A model generated the notes under the pieces. The model did no database searches. It was not told where the DNA came from and worked only from the letters and a program-made list of their open reading frames with translations. 64,000 bases of DNA. Source: Neelides folsomi (taxonomy: Eukaryota > Arthropoda > Collembola > Neelipleona > Neelidae). Below, in pieces: positions 13,464 to 27,053 of the stretch. Where the stretch lies: the NCBI GenBank assembly GCA_034687125.1, contig JAQGBZ010000022.1:62001-126000 (forward strand), read 5' to 3'. The position numbers and the translations under genes were made by a program. Each line of letters begins with the position of its first letter. Positions within the stretch are counted from its first letter, which is position 1.

Positions 13464-16400
13464 GTACATGTTATACGTCAGTATCGTAAGTATTATGCGA
13501 AGTATGAATATGATAAAATCTTAGTTTACAACAAATTTAACTTGGTTGGTATATACGGTTATATGGTAATACGGTAATATGATATATGTACTAATATTGC
13601 ATATAGTGTATGGTATATGGTACAAGTTGGTACATACATATATTCTATTAATACTGTGTAATATTTAAAGTGTGTTACGAAATTGCATGATTAGGATGCA
13701 AATTTGTCCCTATAGCCCAAAGAACGGTGGATTGAAATCCTCAAGCTCCACTAACGTGTTAACATTCCCTTAATTAAAATAGGCGTCTGTTGATTTCTAT
13801 CAGGAATAAAGTAAATGGCTCTTAAAAGCTGGTCCAATTAACCCTGCCGCAAAATTAACTTCATTTCCAAACTCGTTGCTCCCAAATAATGGTGATCATA
13901 TAAATTCTATTGAATATTTTTATGCAAAAATTATAACATTTTTAACCACTCCAGCCATATTATATTATGATTATGTATTTACTGTTTGTCAAATTGTCAA
14001 TGTCAATTTCAAATGTGAAACACAAATATTTGAACATAGACTCCTCTTTAAAATGTAGAATACATAAATGTATTGAATTGCCATGCTAGATTTAAAGATC
14101 AAATTTGATCGAGTGCTATGTTTTCCGAGTGTGCAATTTATAAAACGTTTGCGAAAGGGTTGAATAGTTTTGATATGAGCTTTTTACATTGAAAAGATTT
14201 AGGACCAATGGTGCCATAAAACATGGAATGTAAACGAAAAGAGAAAAGTAATGGTGAATTGACAACGAGTTTGATAAGGAGGGACAGAGAAGAGAAAAGA
14301 GGGTTGGTCACGACAGACCACAATTACCGCAATCATTCCAAAGAGTTCCCCTAATTCACTCACTTAAACCATGGCACGTAAATTTTTACGCATGTTCAAA
14401 CACATGAAATTAATGATAGAATTACGATTTATCAAATTATGTTAAAATCGAAGGAATAGAAAAACTTCAGTAAGTTTAAAATGATCAAGATTTACTTCCA
14501 TGCTTAAGCATTTGTCAAATTTATGTATGCATAAGAGTTTGACTAAAATTAGAATGGAGTTATTCATGCTGAAATGGCAATCAGATTTCATCTCTTTTAT
14601 AATATTGAAAGTTCAAATATTATCCTGAACAAACAGTCTTTTGCAAAATCAGCATGATCAATAGTCTTTAATAATATAAAAAGTTAAGAAGTTTTAAAGG
14701 TAAAATATTTATGAAATGCATTTACTTAAAAAGATTATACCACACGGGTGAAATACTGATCCGTTTATATCTATGTATAACCTTCATAAATCTGGAATGT
14801 ACCTCAAGATGCATTGCCCATACATTCTTCGTACACATTATTTATAGATGAATCTTTAGATGTTCGAACATAAATTAGGGATCATATACCTATATTGTAG
14901 TACACATAAGTATATTACAATAATAGCAGTAGGTAAGTATATTGCTACATACAACTCATTCATACTCTTCTATACCATGACATCTTAGAATATAGGATAT
15001 GCGGATACATAATATCATATAGCAGAATATGGGAGGTTCGTAAGTATTCTAACTAGGGAGCAAATGCTATAAAACTCTTTGAGTAAATTTGTAATAAAAC
15101 GTAGGGGTCGGCCGCTTTCACTTCCGTTTCCTCAATTATCCAACTCTCTTCGTCCGGCTTCTTAAAAGAAACCCAGCGAGCTCAAAGTGCTCAGGAGAGA
15201 TCGAACCTTGAAATGAAAAGTGGTTTAGGCTAAAATGGGCTCCAAGGCATTGGGAGAATAATGGCGAAAATGAACACACCTTTCTCTTTCATATGTTACT
15301 TTTAATAAAATACGAAGTGATGCAGACAAACATTGAGTATTCACTACGCAATCTTATTTGAGTTATAATATATTTTGTACGTTAGATGAATTAGTAAAAG
15401 ATTTTTGAACTTGAATTTTATATGCATGGACCAAATAGCATTATAAAAAGGGTTTTTGAAATTGAAAGCATTTTCTACATATGAGTAGAATAAGAATATC
15501 CCATATTTGCCTCTAAAGTAGTAGGAGCCTTAACGGAGTGACAATAATATAAATAGTGAATTTATCTCTTCTCTCCGTCCTTCTTTACTACCAAATGTTG
15601 TATTCAGCTCAATGATTTGAATACCAAAGTTAGAGAATCTCTCCTAGGGGATCTTTTCTCTCTGACTGAGAGGCTCCGCTCCTCTTTTGAAATCGAGACT
15701 TATTCATAAATTTCCAATTCAGTGCTCGATCTATCTTTTCATCTTTATCATCTTTGTAAGGAAAATAGTGTATTTCGTACTAATTATATTTTGCCTCATT
15801 TTGCCCACTTCATCTTCTCTTGACTGAATTTTCTACGAAGCTCATTCATTTAAACATGTTTGATGTCATTATACCTAAAATTATCTTCAAAAGAAGGATC
15901 TCTTATGACAATTGTATACAGAAACAATATTCTAAAAGTCTTATGTATTATTGATAAATATGACATTAGATGAAAAAATTAATTTATTTGGCCAAGATGG
16001 ACGTCTTTTATTTGAAACGCCAAGTTTCGTAAATAAACCGTATGATTGGAATGACTCAAGAGAGGCATTTAGACCTCAACAGCTTTTATGATACTTATAG
16101 TAAGCACTAGAGCTATTATCAAGATGCGACATTTCGGGTGAGAAGGAAATGTCAGCGGGAGATAAAGGAAACCGACGGCCTTCTGATGGTCGACCGTAGG
16201 GAATCCCCTGCCCTTTATAACTATGCTACATAAAAATGAAGAGATAAAAACGCCCTGCATCCCTCGAACAATCTCATTCACCTCATTCCTGGTTATCTTC
16301 CATAAGGAGTTGGAGATGGCTTTTCAAAAGTTGGGAAGTGAGACAGATTCACCGTGGGTTCATCCACATATATTATTTTTATTATTGTACCATATAAGAA

Positions 16401-17743
16401 AGTTCCTGTACCCAACTCACTCCATTCAACTTTCGCCCTTCTTCATCTTGGAAAGAGAAAAGGAAAACTTTGCATTCTTCCCCTGTCATAAAACTCTTTG
16501 ACGCTTTAGGAAATATTGCCTTTTTCAAAATTTTACCTAATGGATGAAAGAAGCTTTGAATCCCAAATAAACTTTTTAAATCTAAAAAAGTGATAAAGGA
16601 ACCTTTGAGTTGAGTAGCATTAAATAATGTAATATCTGTATTACAAGGAAATTCTCGAATAATCAATTTTTGGAAGATATTTTATCAAGATATCAATTTT
16701 TGTCTTCTTTTGATTCTCCAACTTGCTATCAACTTTGAACGATATGATAATTTTTGAAGAAATTTGGAGAAAGCAGAAGATTATTCTGTCAATCATTGTA
16801 AAGTTTTTATAATAGGGTTTAAAATGTTTTATGCAACTTGGCGAATCTTGGTTTGAATATCTGGTAAATAGCTTTGTCGGGTACGAATGAAAGACGTGGA
16901 AGCATGCATGAGATAATAAAGATAGTAGATATTGAAAAAATATAAGAGACTCGAAGTGGATTTAGTTTTGACATTTATTACTTGAGTCATTCTTTTTGTG
17001 ACAATTGTGAGTGAGAAACTGAGAAATGAATTACAGAAAATGATTGACTTTTTTGCCTCTTGTCCGTCGAGAATTATTAAAGGGGTATCCCCATATGATA
17101 AAATTACTCCGAAGTGTATTTTAATATTTTTTAAAAATATGAATTAAATACGGATTAATAATTATAGTTGGAAGGTTATCAGGTTTTTTTGTAAATATAT
17201 AAGTTTGTACTATTATTAAAATATAGAGAAATTTTTATTTTTATAAATAGTTGATTGCTCAAATATGTAATAATTAAAATTACTCACGTCTTCTTTGGAT
17301 TTTTTCCCATATCCTCCTCCTCCACCTCCTTGAACCGAAACATTCATTTTTCTTAATTTTCACTGCCACTTTACTTTCCGCTTAAATGTTTCATACTTTT
17401 TCTCTTTATTTTGGCCATTAAGCAATATTTCTCAATTAGTCCCATTGATATACCAGTAGCATGTGAAATTGCAATTTTATTAAGTCTTTCACTTTTCACC
17501 CTTTCCTTAGCCTCAGGAAAGTTTTGGGCCTAATAATGTTCAAGAGACGTGTAATTTAATAAGGTTCACTTGCTAGAGGAAATTTGAAAAGCCAGGAAAG
17601 GCCCACCAACGTTCTCAGCACGTTTAATCAAAAAGGATTGTCTTAAATCTATTCGATTACTGTAATTTTTCAAGTTGACTCACAGGGACTTGAGAAACGG
17701 ATAATTCTCTTGGATTAAGGTAGAAGAGGGCAAAAAATTACGT
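13464..17743. other. AT-rich spacer with GTA/TAC-rich patches and islands
   Basis: GTA/TAC-rich low-complexity patches lie at about 13540-13660 and 14860-15020. G+C-richer islands lie at about 15100-15260 and 16070-16500. Overlapping open frames at 16069-16666 occur on both strands and none is convincing. Confidence 0.4.
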
Positions 17744-17896
17744 CTAATTGTACGTTTTGGGGTCTGGAAGTGTCTGACGGAAGAGCGAGGCTCCTTTGGA
17801 GTTCAGTCGGGGTGGTCGCCGTGGTCGGACTGAGAATGAATTCGGGCGAGTACGAGAGAGTTTCCTCTGCTCGTCGCTCACGCTCCAACTCTCCAT
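17744..17896 (-). CDS. Possible small ORF, 50 residues, in a G+C-rich island
   Basis: A minus-strand ATG at 17894-17896 opens 50 codons ending in TAG at 17744-17746. The peptide starts MESWSVSDEQ and is rich in arginine, proline and serine. It lies in one of the more G+C-rich islands (about 17760-17960). A donor-like GTGAGC falls after codon 5 at a codon boundary, so this could also be a tiny first coding exon rather than a complete peptide. An 80-codon frame runs on the opposite strand. No family is recognised, and chance in a G+C-rich island is the main alternative. Confidence 0.2.
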   Translation of the reverse strand: MESWSVSDEQRKLSRTRPNSFSVRPRRPPRLNSKGASLFRQTLPDPKTYN

Positions 17897-20680
17897 TGTG
17901 AGCTCCTCATTACTGAGAGACCAACTTGGAGGTGATCCTTTAGATTACCCGCCTATGAGGTTTACAAGACCATGTTTCTTAATCCATGTCTTCAACATAC
18001 ACATTCCCCTCCCAAATATTACATACCTATGTTTTTAGCTGTTGTTAAGCGAATGTCCTGAACCTATATAACTTATGGTTAACCAACTCTACTAAACTAA
18101 CACTATGTACCAAATTGGTATTAAGCTATAAGATAAATGCATAGTTTGAAGCAGGTGAATAAACCAACAAATAATCATTCTATGAAATAAATGCAGATTA
18201 TTTTATTTTCAGAAAATGTTGGAATGCAAAAATTGTTATTTTGATTCAACATACATAACAGGGATTAAATATTTTAAGATTATCTAATCAATCTTTTATG
18301 GAATTCACCTGAGAATGCATTCATAATTGATTAATTGACACGAATGGGCCAAAATCTATAACCAGCAAGAAATATTAAAAGTCATAAGTTGCAAAATTGC
18401 AACTCCTATAAATATATAAAGTCTCGAATGCAGGAACAAACCATTGCCAAGTTAAAAAATCCCATAAAGTAAAAGTAGTTTATTTCCTTTCAGAATGACT
18501 TGGACGTTACTGAACAAGACTTTCAACTTAGATTAAGGAATCATTTCATTTCATCTTAAAACTTTAGCGACTTACCCAAATAAGAAATAATAAAAAGCCA
18601 ACGTAAAAAGGTCCAATTTGACAAAAAAGAAATATTTAATAATAAAGAAACTACTAAATTAATTAAGGTAATTCTTCATAGGTATTCAATAAAACAATTT
18701 TCCCTAACACAATTCAACACATCCGTCACTTCTTTTTAGGGTTATTGAAGAATAAAAAGATTCGTAAAGCGGTTTATTACTTCAAATTCAGGTATTAAAA
18801 GGAAGGTAACTCAGACCTTCAATCCGCTTTCTCTCTCGCCTGTCTTGAGTGAGTTTGGTCTGAGAACTAAATTTATGTGGGAATGAGGAATGCAAAGGGT
18901 TTAAAAGAAGGCGGAGCGAGTTATGTGTAAAGTAAAGGGAAATTACGTGCATTGGAATCTCCGGGGATCATTTTGAAGACGAAGAATGAAAGTTCTCTTC
19001 ATATAACCATATTATAGATATAACTCAGTCTGAAGCGGAGAGGAACCATTAAAAATGTAAAGAGCCTCAGAAGCCGCTGCTCATTTCATTTCTGAATCCT
19101 CTCAAACTTTCTCCAACTCAAATTCCCCATCAGCCTCCGTGGAAGTATGAAGAGAATGTAGGAATATCTTGATGTTGATGAGAGTCCTTTAAATTTTCAT
19201 ACGGGCTCCCAATTGAGAATTCCAAGTAGAAAATGGTAAAGATCCTCTTCATCTCAACTCTTCCTTCATGTATTTCTGGGCTAACATAACTAACTACATA
19301 CTTATTTGTACTTGGGAGGCATTTCCCATGAACAATTTGGTTTACATTGCGGTGAAGCAATTACCTATGCATAAATAAATAAATACTTGGCATATGAAAT
19401 TATAATATTTACACCCATCGAGCGATTAGTAGAGGAATAATTTCAGAAACAATAATCCTTCATGTCTATGACAGAGATAAACTTTTGTTGAAGATTAGTG
19501 CATGAACGGCTTGGTAAACAATCTGCCTTAAAATAAGTAGACATAATTCTCTCTAATTCGTCAGTCTTATATGTATTTATAAGACTTTTCTCTTCTAATT
19601 ATTACTTGAAATTTTGAAATATAGACAATTAATAACTATTTTAATATTTAAGTAGATTTCGTATTATTGATATCATAAATGTACAAATACAGATATTTAC
19701 TACAAGCATATTCTAATAGATAGTTACATCTGTTATATCTGTAGTTGATAAAAGTATCTTTTTGTAAGAAGATTACTTTGGAGAATACTCAAGTAATTTA
19801 AGTGGATGTGCTCGTATTGTAAATTCGTAGTCTCATTCTTTTATGTTCATTGGATTGCATTTGGAGAACAAAGCCGCAGTTCATTAAGTTTGGATTAAGT
19901 TTGGTATACGGAGGCTCACTTTACTAAATTACCTAGGATTTTCTTTTTGCAATTACGTAAACAAATTCCTTTGAATTGAAATTCATAAAATATTTCAACG
20001 GGGTATTAAAGTAAGAATTTTCATAATTCTCTTCTCTCTTTTAATACTTTCCTTTCGTAGAGAACCAAATGAAAGAGATTTAAAATATAATTAAGCTTCT
20101 TTAGTTGAACAACATTCAAGTACTCTGATAATGTATTCTGTATTCATATAATTAAGAATTCCATTATATTAATGGTGTTTTTAATTATGCACAAGAAATC
20201 AAATAGCAGGAGAAATTCTGCTGTTTGTTCGGGTGATTGCGACTTTACTCGAATAATACGATTGTGCTTTGAATATTTACAAGCACGTTGCTATTGAATA
20301 AACAACTGGATGACCGAAGGAATGCAACATTAAAACGTAGAGTGATTTCCTGCGAGGTAATAAATTGCGATCGTTTCATACTCCCGATGTTCTGATATAA
20401 AGAGCAAATTGCATTCTGGGAGAATTTAATGGAACTCTAGAAAGTGGGGTTTTATGTATTCTGCAATTAGATTTAAGGGATGGTGTTCATTTTGGGTATT
20501 ACTTGTTTTTTGATTTACTTGTCTTTATTAACTATTTAGATATGAGTTAATACGAGGGCCAATTAAAATGTGTTGGCTACATATTTTTAATTTCTTTCTT
20601 GCATTAAAAATCTAACTACATAATATTATCATAATAGTTCCTCTATAGAAAATTCACAAAAAGTTTGGTGGTCCTAAGTA
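17897..20680. other. Spacer, nothing recognised
   Basis: AT-rich with small islands at about 18800-18960 and 19010-19360. The minus-strand open frame at 19130-19360 has no recognisable feature. Confidence 0.4.
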
Positions 20681-20809
20681 TCGCCGAACCGAAATGGCAA
20701 ACGAATTTGTCCAAAAAGAGCCGCGGTGCTAAGACGTTTTTTTCATTTCATTTCCCAACACAGCGCTTGACTAGGGAAATGAAGGGTTTTGGAATAGGAA
20801 CAAAACACA
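20681..20809 (+). repeat. Left terminal inverted repeat of mariner-type element
   Basis: It aligns with the reverse complement of 21481-21604 with scattered mismatches and small indels, and is flanked on the left by TA. Confidence 0.8.
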
Positions 20810-20903
20810 TGAACATTTTTATTTTATTTGATCCTAATGAATGAAAAGTCTTTAATTATGAAATTGATAATAATAAATATTTTTCAAATTATTATCATAA
20901 AAA

Positions 20904-21298
20904 TCAAGATTGCCAAATTGAGATTCTTCTTTCCTTCATTTCTTCTGTTAGAAACTTAGGAACCCAACGAGCACAGACTTTTCTGAACAATAATTCATTG
21001 TGCAGAATACTCCATGTCTAGGATTGGCTAATTCCAAGTGTGATGGCCACGTTTAAAGATGTAAGGCGACGATTTGATCTTATTAAAAGTTCAACTCTAT
21101 ATTTTCAGGATTTTTTGACCGATTTAGGTCTTCCACTTTTCTCAAGGTTTTCAACACTTGATGCTCCACTCTTACGGTCCTAAGACCAATGCAGTTATCT
21201 CCATAAACTTCTAATTGTCTATGAGTTTGCCTTGCTCCAAACCCTTTAATCGACAAAAATCTAATGACACTTCTTAATTCTAACTGAGAATATTCCAT
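20904..21298 (-). pseudogene. Mariner transposase N-terminal fragment, frameshifted and truncated
   Basis: Reading the minus strand from an ATG at 21298, the peptide MEYSQLELRSV then KGFGARQTHRQLEVYGDN and LRTVR matches the first helix-turn-helix of mariner transposases (HTH_48 type, 'vYGdd..s.rTVr'). That frame closes at 21083. A second frame, from about 21064 down to a stop at 20904, carries TLGISQS, a stop, then WSILHNELLFRKVCARWVPK. This is the well-known junction between the second DNA-binding motif and the start of the catalytic domain (RKVxARWVP). The fragment therefore has at least one frameshift and one internal stop, and the acidic catalytic residues are absent. Mariner transposases are usually about 340-350 residues; about 130 are represented here. 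It is a decayed copy with no expected activity. Confidence 0.85.
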
Positions 21299-21480
21299 TT
21301 TTAATATATATTTAAAGTTGAAAATCGTATAACATGAATTGTTGCACAAATGCATTAATTTTATAATTAAATGCCACCTCATTAATTAGGATTTAGTAAA
21401 GTTAGGTTATTGAAATTATGAAATAAAGCTGAATAGAGTTTTAGTGCATTGCATTGCTATGCGAGCTGTATTGGTTTACT

Positions 21481-21604
21481 GTGTTTTGTTCCTATTCCAA
21501 AACCCTTCATTTCCTAGTCATGCGGTGTCTTGAGAAATGAAATAAAAAAATATCATAGGGTAGCGTCTCTTTTTGGACAAATTCATGTCATTTCAACTCG
21601 GACA
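21481..21604 (-). repeat. Right terminal inverted repeat of mariner-type element
   Basis: It is the inverted partner of 20681-20809, followed by TA at 21605-21606. Confidence 0.8.
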
Positions 21605-21606
21605 TA

Positions 21607-24600
21607 CATAAATATTATTTATGCCTATAGTAAAATACAAATAAAGTTCTATGCAAGAAGTTTTAATTTGGTAACATCCTCAGTTTCTTACAATAGTACG
21701 TTAGAATTTACTTTCTTTGAATATTCATCTCAATACTTTTGTAAATACATGTTTTTTTTGCATTCAAGTACTTTTAGTACAATCTTCTCAAAAGCGGAAA
21801 ATAGTGGAATGAAAAGTAAACATTTATTCTCAAATAACAGTTATTTTATGCAACTCGTATTTTTTAATGTACAACAACTCAGTCAGTTCAACTGCTTATT
21901 ATTATTCCCGAGAGGCAAATTTCATTGTCGAGTGCTCAACTTCACATTTAAACGAAGGAAGTGAATGAATATTTTAAGTAAACAACAAATGTTTTGAGAA
22001 GGGACCAAATGTTAATTACATTTATTCCTTACACAATTTAAAATTAAATTGTCATTTTCCTTATTATAAATTATATAAATATTTATTTATTATTAATACA
22101 TAATTAGATTTCGTTGATTTTTTAGTCCTCAAGTCCTGGGCTTGTTCAAATGAACTTAAATGATATCTTTTTAGTAGCAATTTTTAACGAGATTTCATTT
22201 CTTTTATGATCCTCTTTTCCCCTCATAATCAATTATTAATTGTCGTTGCCTCGAGGAAACTGTACACGAGTTGGTTAGAAGTCCAATCTCAACTTTCCAT
22301 GTAATCAAATGGTAAAAATGCCATTAAAACTCTTATGTTATCTCAAAAAGATTGTGAAAGTTGAGATTAGAAAAGGAAGCTTTGAGGAAGCTCCAAAAAG
22401 AATTGGTTCATGTCGAGAGAGAATGAAAAGGCGGGTCAATCGTCTTTTTCTCATCGGATTTTTGTGGAGGAGGAAGTCAATTGAATGGTGTGTATGTTGA
22501 AATTCCTTTGACTCCCACACGCCCTCGCTTTTATACGATTAGACATCGAGAGTCGAAAATCTATTGTTCTCATCAACATTCTTCACCTGACGAATGAGTC
22601 AATTGGTTGGAAGGCTGAAGAAATAAAATCTCAAAATATCCACCACCTTTTATTTTGTCTGAAGGGATTGGAGTGTATGTAAGTGACGCCAAAGTGTGCC
22701 CAACTTTCAATTCCTTCAACAAATGAAATTGTGAGATAAAGGAAAAGTTCATTCGGACCTCCCTAACTTGCTTCGAGCGTAAAGAGAAAGTCAAAGGCCT
22801 TCTTTGTTCATTCACTTCCCTCATCCATCACACAAAAAGCCCATCGCCCATTGGAAAAGATCTTCTTCTGCCAGGGAAAATTGGAAAGAACTTTTTCTCC
22901 GGAAAACACCGGCTGTTCTCTTCATTAACTTCATCGTTGGTCAGAAAGGAAAAAACTCATTTTATAGAAATGAATGATCCGAATAATAAATATTATTTAT
23001 TTAATAATAATAAATGTTTGATATTGTAACAAAAATAGTTATAATATCCACATTGTCTATCTTTCAAAAAAACTTCTACAACTAAAAGTGAACTAACATA
23101 AAAAGATAATTTCCATTTTTATCTCCAGTTATTACTTTCACTTTTAACTGTTTTTTTGCTATTTTTGTTCTTTTCATTTTTTCAAATTTTAATACTGATG
23201 GGCAAAGTTTGACTTTAAGTGTAATATTCGGATAATATTCTTTAAGTGTAATAAATACCTTATATGTATTGTGATTTTGTTCTTTGGACTCTTTTGGGGA
23301 AAATGAATGACTGTGAGTTTGGGTAAATATCACAAAATATTATAGTGAAAAATTGAATAGGAGCCATTCATTTATTAGGACTTCTTAAAATGATAAGATC
23401 AATTTATTATTATAGGAAAAGTTGGTCTTGAGTATTTTTTGCCACTTTCTATAAGATTAGATCTGAACAAGAAGGGTGTGTGTGATGGTTTGAGGAGGAT
23501 GAAGGGGAGAAAGGGAGTTCAAGTGGATTTACTGTGCCTGCACTCAAAGTAAGTAAATGGATGCCTTCAAGCTGCCCGTGGGAGACTCAAAGAAAACCGG
23601 ATTCTTCCCTTAAAAGGCTCCTCCTTTCAACTCCTCTTTGCCTCCGTTCGTAAATTCAATTAATTGCAAAAATGCTTGACATTATTTCATATCAAATATC
23701 CCTCACTTACATTAAAGTTCCCATGTACCAATTTAGTAAGGAGGTTCAGAACAGATCATTAATCCTTTTTATGAGACATTGATACATCATCCCTTTTCTC
23801 TTTCATGGGTCAAGAAGAAAGAAAAAATGAAGCGTATGTAATGAATAGTCAATGGTAAAGTACACAATCAGTTAATAATATTGATATTAGGAAAATAATT
23901 CTTAGAACTTAAAATTAATATTCCTTTCAAGTTTCAGTGAAAATGATAAAAGAGCAAGAAAACAACTTTCAACATCATTTAAAAAGATATTGGCATTTTT
24001 CACAAAGTTTAAGGATACAAAAAAGAAGAAAAAGATATTAGTACAATAAGAGCTTTATAGCTTCAAGGCCTTTTTTAATAAACCTTTTCATATTGAAATT
24101 CTGAGACAGTTATTAACTTCATCACGACTTTTTTTATTCTTTCCATTTTTATACAAAACTTATTTTCATTGTTTGGCTCTTTTTATTAAACTTTTATGTT
24201 GGCAATTTTATTCTTTAGCTTTTAAGCACTTTGACATGTTGCTTCAAAACATAATTTACTGACTAATGGCTTTTAAAATGGTTTAATCTCGTTATGAAAT
24301 TCATTTTCCTCCATTGAGAGATTTTGACCTAAAATTTTTAATCCGCTTAAGATATGCATTGATAGCATTTAAATATTTTTTGGAAAATCTGTAAATGAAA
24401 TGGAATAATGACAATAATGAGTGAACTACAAGTTGTCAGATTTCCCCAATGACTTGTATTCCAATACCAGTACAAGGCAATTGGGAGTTGATGAGAATGA
24501 AAAGAGAAAGCAAGAAACTCCGAGAAAGCAAAACCACTGCCCGAATGAGAGTCTCCTCTTGCGGAGAATGGAGAAAGTTCTTGTGCCCGGAATCGGGCAG

Positions 24601-26813
24601 CGAATATTGAAAGGTTTAGAATTTCGACGGAGAGCCTCTCGAGGTCACTGAGAGTCTCTGGAAAATTGGTTCATTCCCTGTTCCGTTTTCCGCTCCAATA
24701 ACTCCTTTGGTCTCTGAGGAGATTCCGACGTTACTGGATTCCTCTCACAGCCAAATACTCCAGAGAAGAAAGGGAATTAAGAGGAAAAGAAGTAAAGCAA
24801 TTAATGAGAGAACAATTGTTTTTCTTTTACTTCCAGGGATGTAATTATCTCAATGTCAGTTCTTCAATCTTTTCCGCTCTAACACTGCCATTTAACTACA
24901 ATAAATCACATAAACACAATACTTTCTCAATATTTTATAGTTATTGGCTTATGGAATTTGAACATTGATTGAAAAATATGTTTTAATTGGCAATCATATC
25001 TATTTATTAATAGATCTCTTCTTCGGTATATGCAATTTCATTGAAATGAAAAACTTCAACATAATTAATATTATTCAATGGACTATGAATTATTTTTTAT
25101 GACTTTACATAATGGCTCTTTGAAGGTCTTTGGATGGGTTTTGAATAAAAATGTGTTGGATTATTAAATGATTTAATGAATATTCGCCGCGTGGGACAAG
25201 GGAAATATTTTGAATGGGATCTCAATAATAGGCAATAAATGATAATAGTTCATTAAACCCGAGAAGTCCGTGAAGTGGGGAGTAGTTACGATCAGTCTAA
25301 TTAGAAATCCTTCTAGCTAAATGAAATTCCTAAATATCCCTTTGAACCCATTTCGGGTTGGGGGTAATACAAACCATTCCTTTTCCGATTAATCCTTCCT
25401 TTGATCTCTCAATATATCTACATAATGCTGTGTAGATGAGAAAGGGCTTACTGATGAGAACCCCTTTGAAATTGAATAAATGTTTGGGTTAAATCGTTTG
25501 CTGATCACAGAGATCAAGTAATTTAAATAACAAATAGCTAATTAATCACCTGTTATTTATTCATGATATCCAGCTGAAATTCAAGAACAACCGATTTTAT
25601 CTTAAGGCATATATTTCTTGTAGTGCAAAACACACCCTTGAGTGCCATACATCATTCTCGCCCTGGTTAATTGTGTAATCAATAGGGTTTAAAGATTTCG
25701 TGAGGATTTTGGACAATAAATTTTCAAATAAAACACTAGACCTTGTTTATACGTTGTTACTCTTATGTAGAGTACCTACCTGGGGAAATGGGGAAATGGC
25801 AAATGAAGGTATTTCTTTAAAATAGATGTGTGCTTATTTTCACACAGAGGAAGTGGAGAGATATAAATTGGGATTCTGAGGTTACGTGGTTCATTAACTT
25901 TACAAAATCTTTTATGAGCTGTGAGTGCGAGAGACCTATAAAGAATGGATAAATAAGCTCAGAATTTGTTGAGACATTTACCATGCAGTTTTACATGGCG
26001 GAAAAAAACCGCCTACTCAGAGAGGTAAAAGTTCCTTAAAAATTTGTAAATATCTGACAAGCGATGAAACCCAGGTGTCGAGTGGCCTATTTGAGAATCT
26101 TATTTAAAAAACTAGACTAGGATTAGTAAACGGTTTCTTCAGCCGTCATCAAGTCAATATTTATTTATGCTTAACCTCCAAAACTTTTTAACTCATTTCA
26201 AATCTCGTTAATTTGATTTTAAGATTATATTACATAATGTTTATATTTCTTAACATTGGACGTTATGAGTATAAAAGTTTATAAAGCAATTATCTCAAGT
26301 TATGGACTGATCGTTAGGTCATATAAAATTATAAAATCATTATTGAATCATAATGATGATTGGATTGGGCTCATTGGGTTATAAAATGTATACGTTCATG
26401 GTTTATATGCATTTTATAATCATTGCACTATTAGGTTCAAAAGTTAATGTTTAATAAAGTAATTGCTATATGGGAAAAACCTAGTCGTTATATCCTGAGT
26501 GAGAGTTGATCGAATGCATTGCATGTAATTTTATTAGTATAAGATTCCACACGAGAGTGAAATACGGAATACAAATTTCCATTAAGGAATGAATGATTCA
26601 ATAATATTTTCGTATTAAAGGCACAGCCTTGATTCGCTCCCCAAATTGTAATGGCATATTTGCTCAGGTAGCGGAAAATATTCGAAACAGACGAAGCTTA
26701 AATTATAGTTTTATAGTCCTTGCAATATAAACATATGGATGTGAATATGTGAATTTATACCCACAACACATAGCAGAAAAGCCATCGAAAGAAATTTTCT
26801 ATTTCATTTCCAG
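21607..26813. other. Spacer with several G+C-richer islands
   Basis: An AT-rich open frame of 144 codons starts inside the transposon arm (21530-21964 plus) and shows no family resemblance. Islands at about 22290-22930, 23470-23640 and 24440-24770 contain short open frames on both strands. One, at 23500-23547 plus, is a short ATG frame ending at a GTAAGT donor. None is strong enough to call as a gene. Confidence 0.4.
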
Positions 26814-27053
26814 ATCCACCGAGTTTAGGGAACTTTGAAAAACATGAAATTCGGTCCGGAATTACGAATGGACAGACAGATTTATAATTTGAACCAAGCG
26901 GACATAAACAATTTATTTCACAGTAATCCTCACTACATCATACATCCCCACTACTCTCAAGAGCTTAATGACACAACTTTAACAATAATATCAGATTCAG
27001 AAAGCATCCCAGAAAGGGACATCAATCTTGGCGTGTTAAAAAAGAAATATTAA
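26814..27053 (+). CDS. Possible terminal exon or small gene, 69-residue ORF
   Basis: A strong acceptor (a pyrimidine-rich run ending TTTCATTTCCAG) sits at 26798-26813. Behind it an ATG at 26844 opens 69 codons to TAA at 27051-27053 (starting MKFGPELRMD, ending GVLKKKY). The peptide is hydrophilic, with Asn, His, Asp and Ser, and no membrane segment or signal peptide. Two readings are possible. If the acceptor at 26813 is used, the long frame needs its ATG at 26844 as start, because a TAG at 26826 blocks it upstream; this would be a 5'-untranslated splice or a trans-splice site. Alternatively a different frame after the same acceptor gives a shorter ending of about 24 residues (PPSLGNFEKH...). 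No family is recognised. Confidence 0.35.

Larger units (their letters stand above)
20681..21604. mobile_element. Tc1/mariner-type element with long terminal inverted repeats, 924 bp, defective
   Basis: Long inverted repeats of about 124-130 bases bound the element: 20681-20809 on the left pairs with 21481-21604 on the right. The shared core includes AATTTGTCCAAAAAGAG and GAAGGGTTTTGGAATAGGAA. TA sits immediately outside both ends (20679-20680 and 21605-21606), as expected for mariner insertion into TA. Between the arms the minus strand encodes two out-of-frame pieces of a mariner transposase. The catalytic region has no room and is missing, so the copy cannot be autonomous. Arms this long are unusual for mariner, whose repeats are commonly about 30 bases. 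The two arms have diverged by substitutions and small indels, so the insertion is not recent. Confidence 0.85.

Noticed and set aside
21530-21964. 144-codon plus-strand open frame
   Set aside because: It starts inside the transposon arm, is AT-rich, and has no recognisable motif or splice signals.
23500-23549. Short ATG frame ending at GTAAGT (plus strand)
   Set aside because: With only 16-17 codons and many GTAAGT words in the window, it is too easily explained by chance; no following exon was found.
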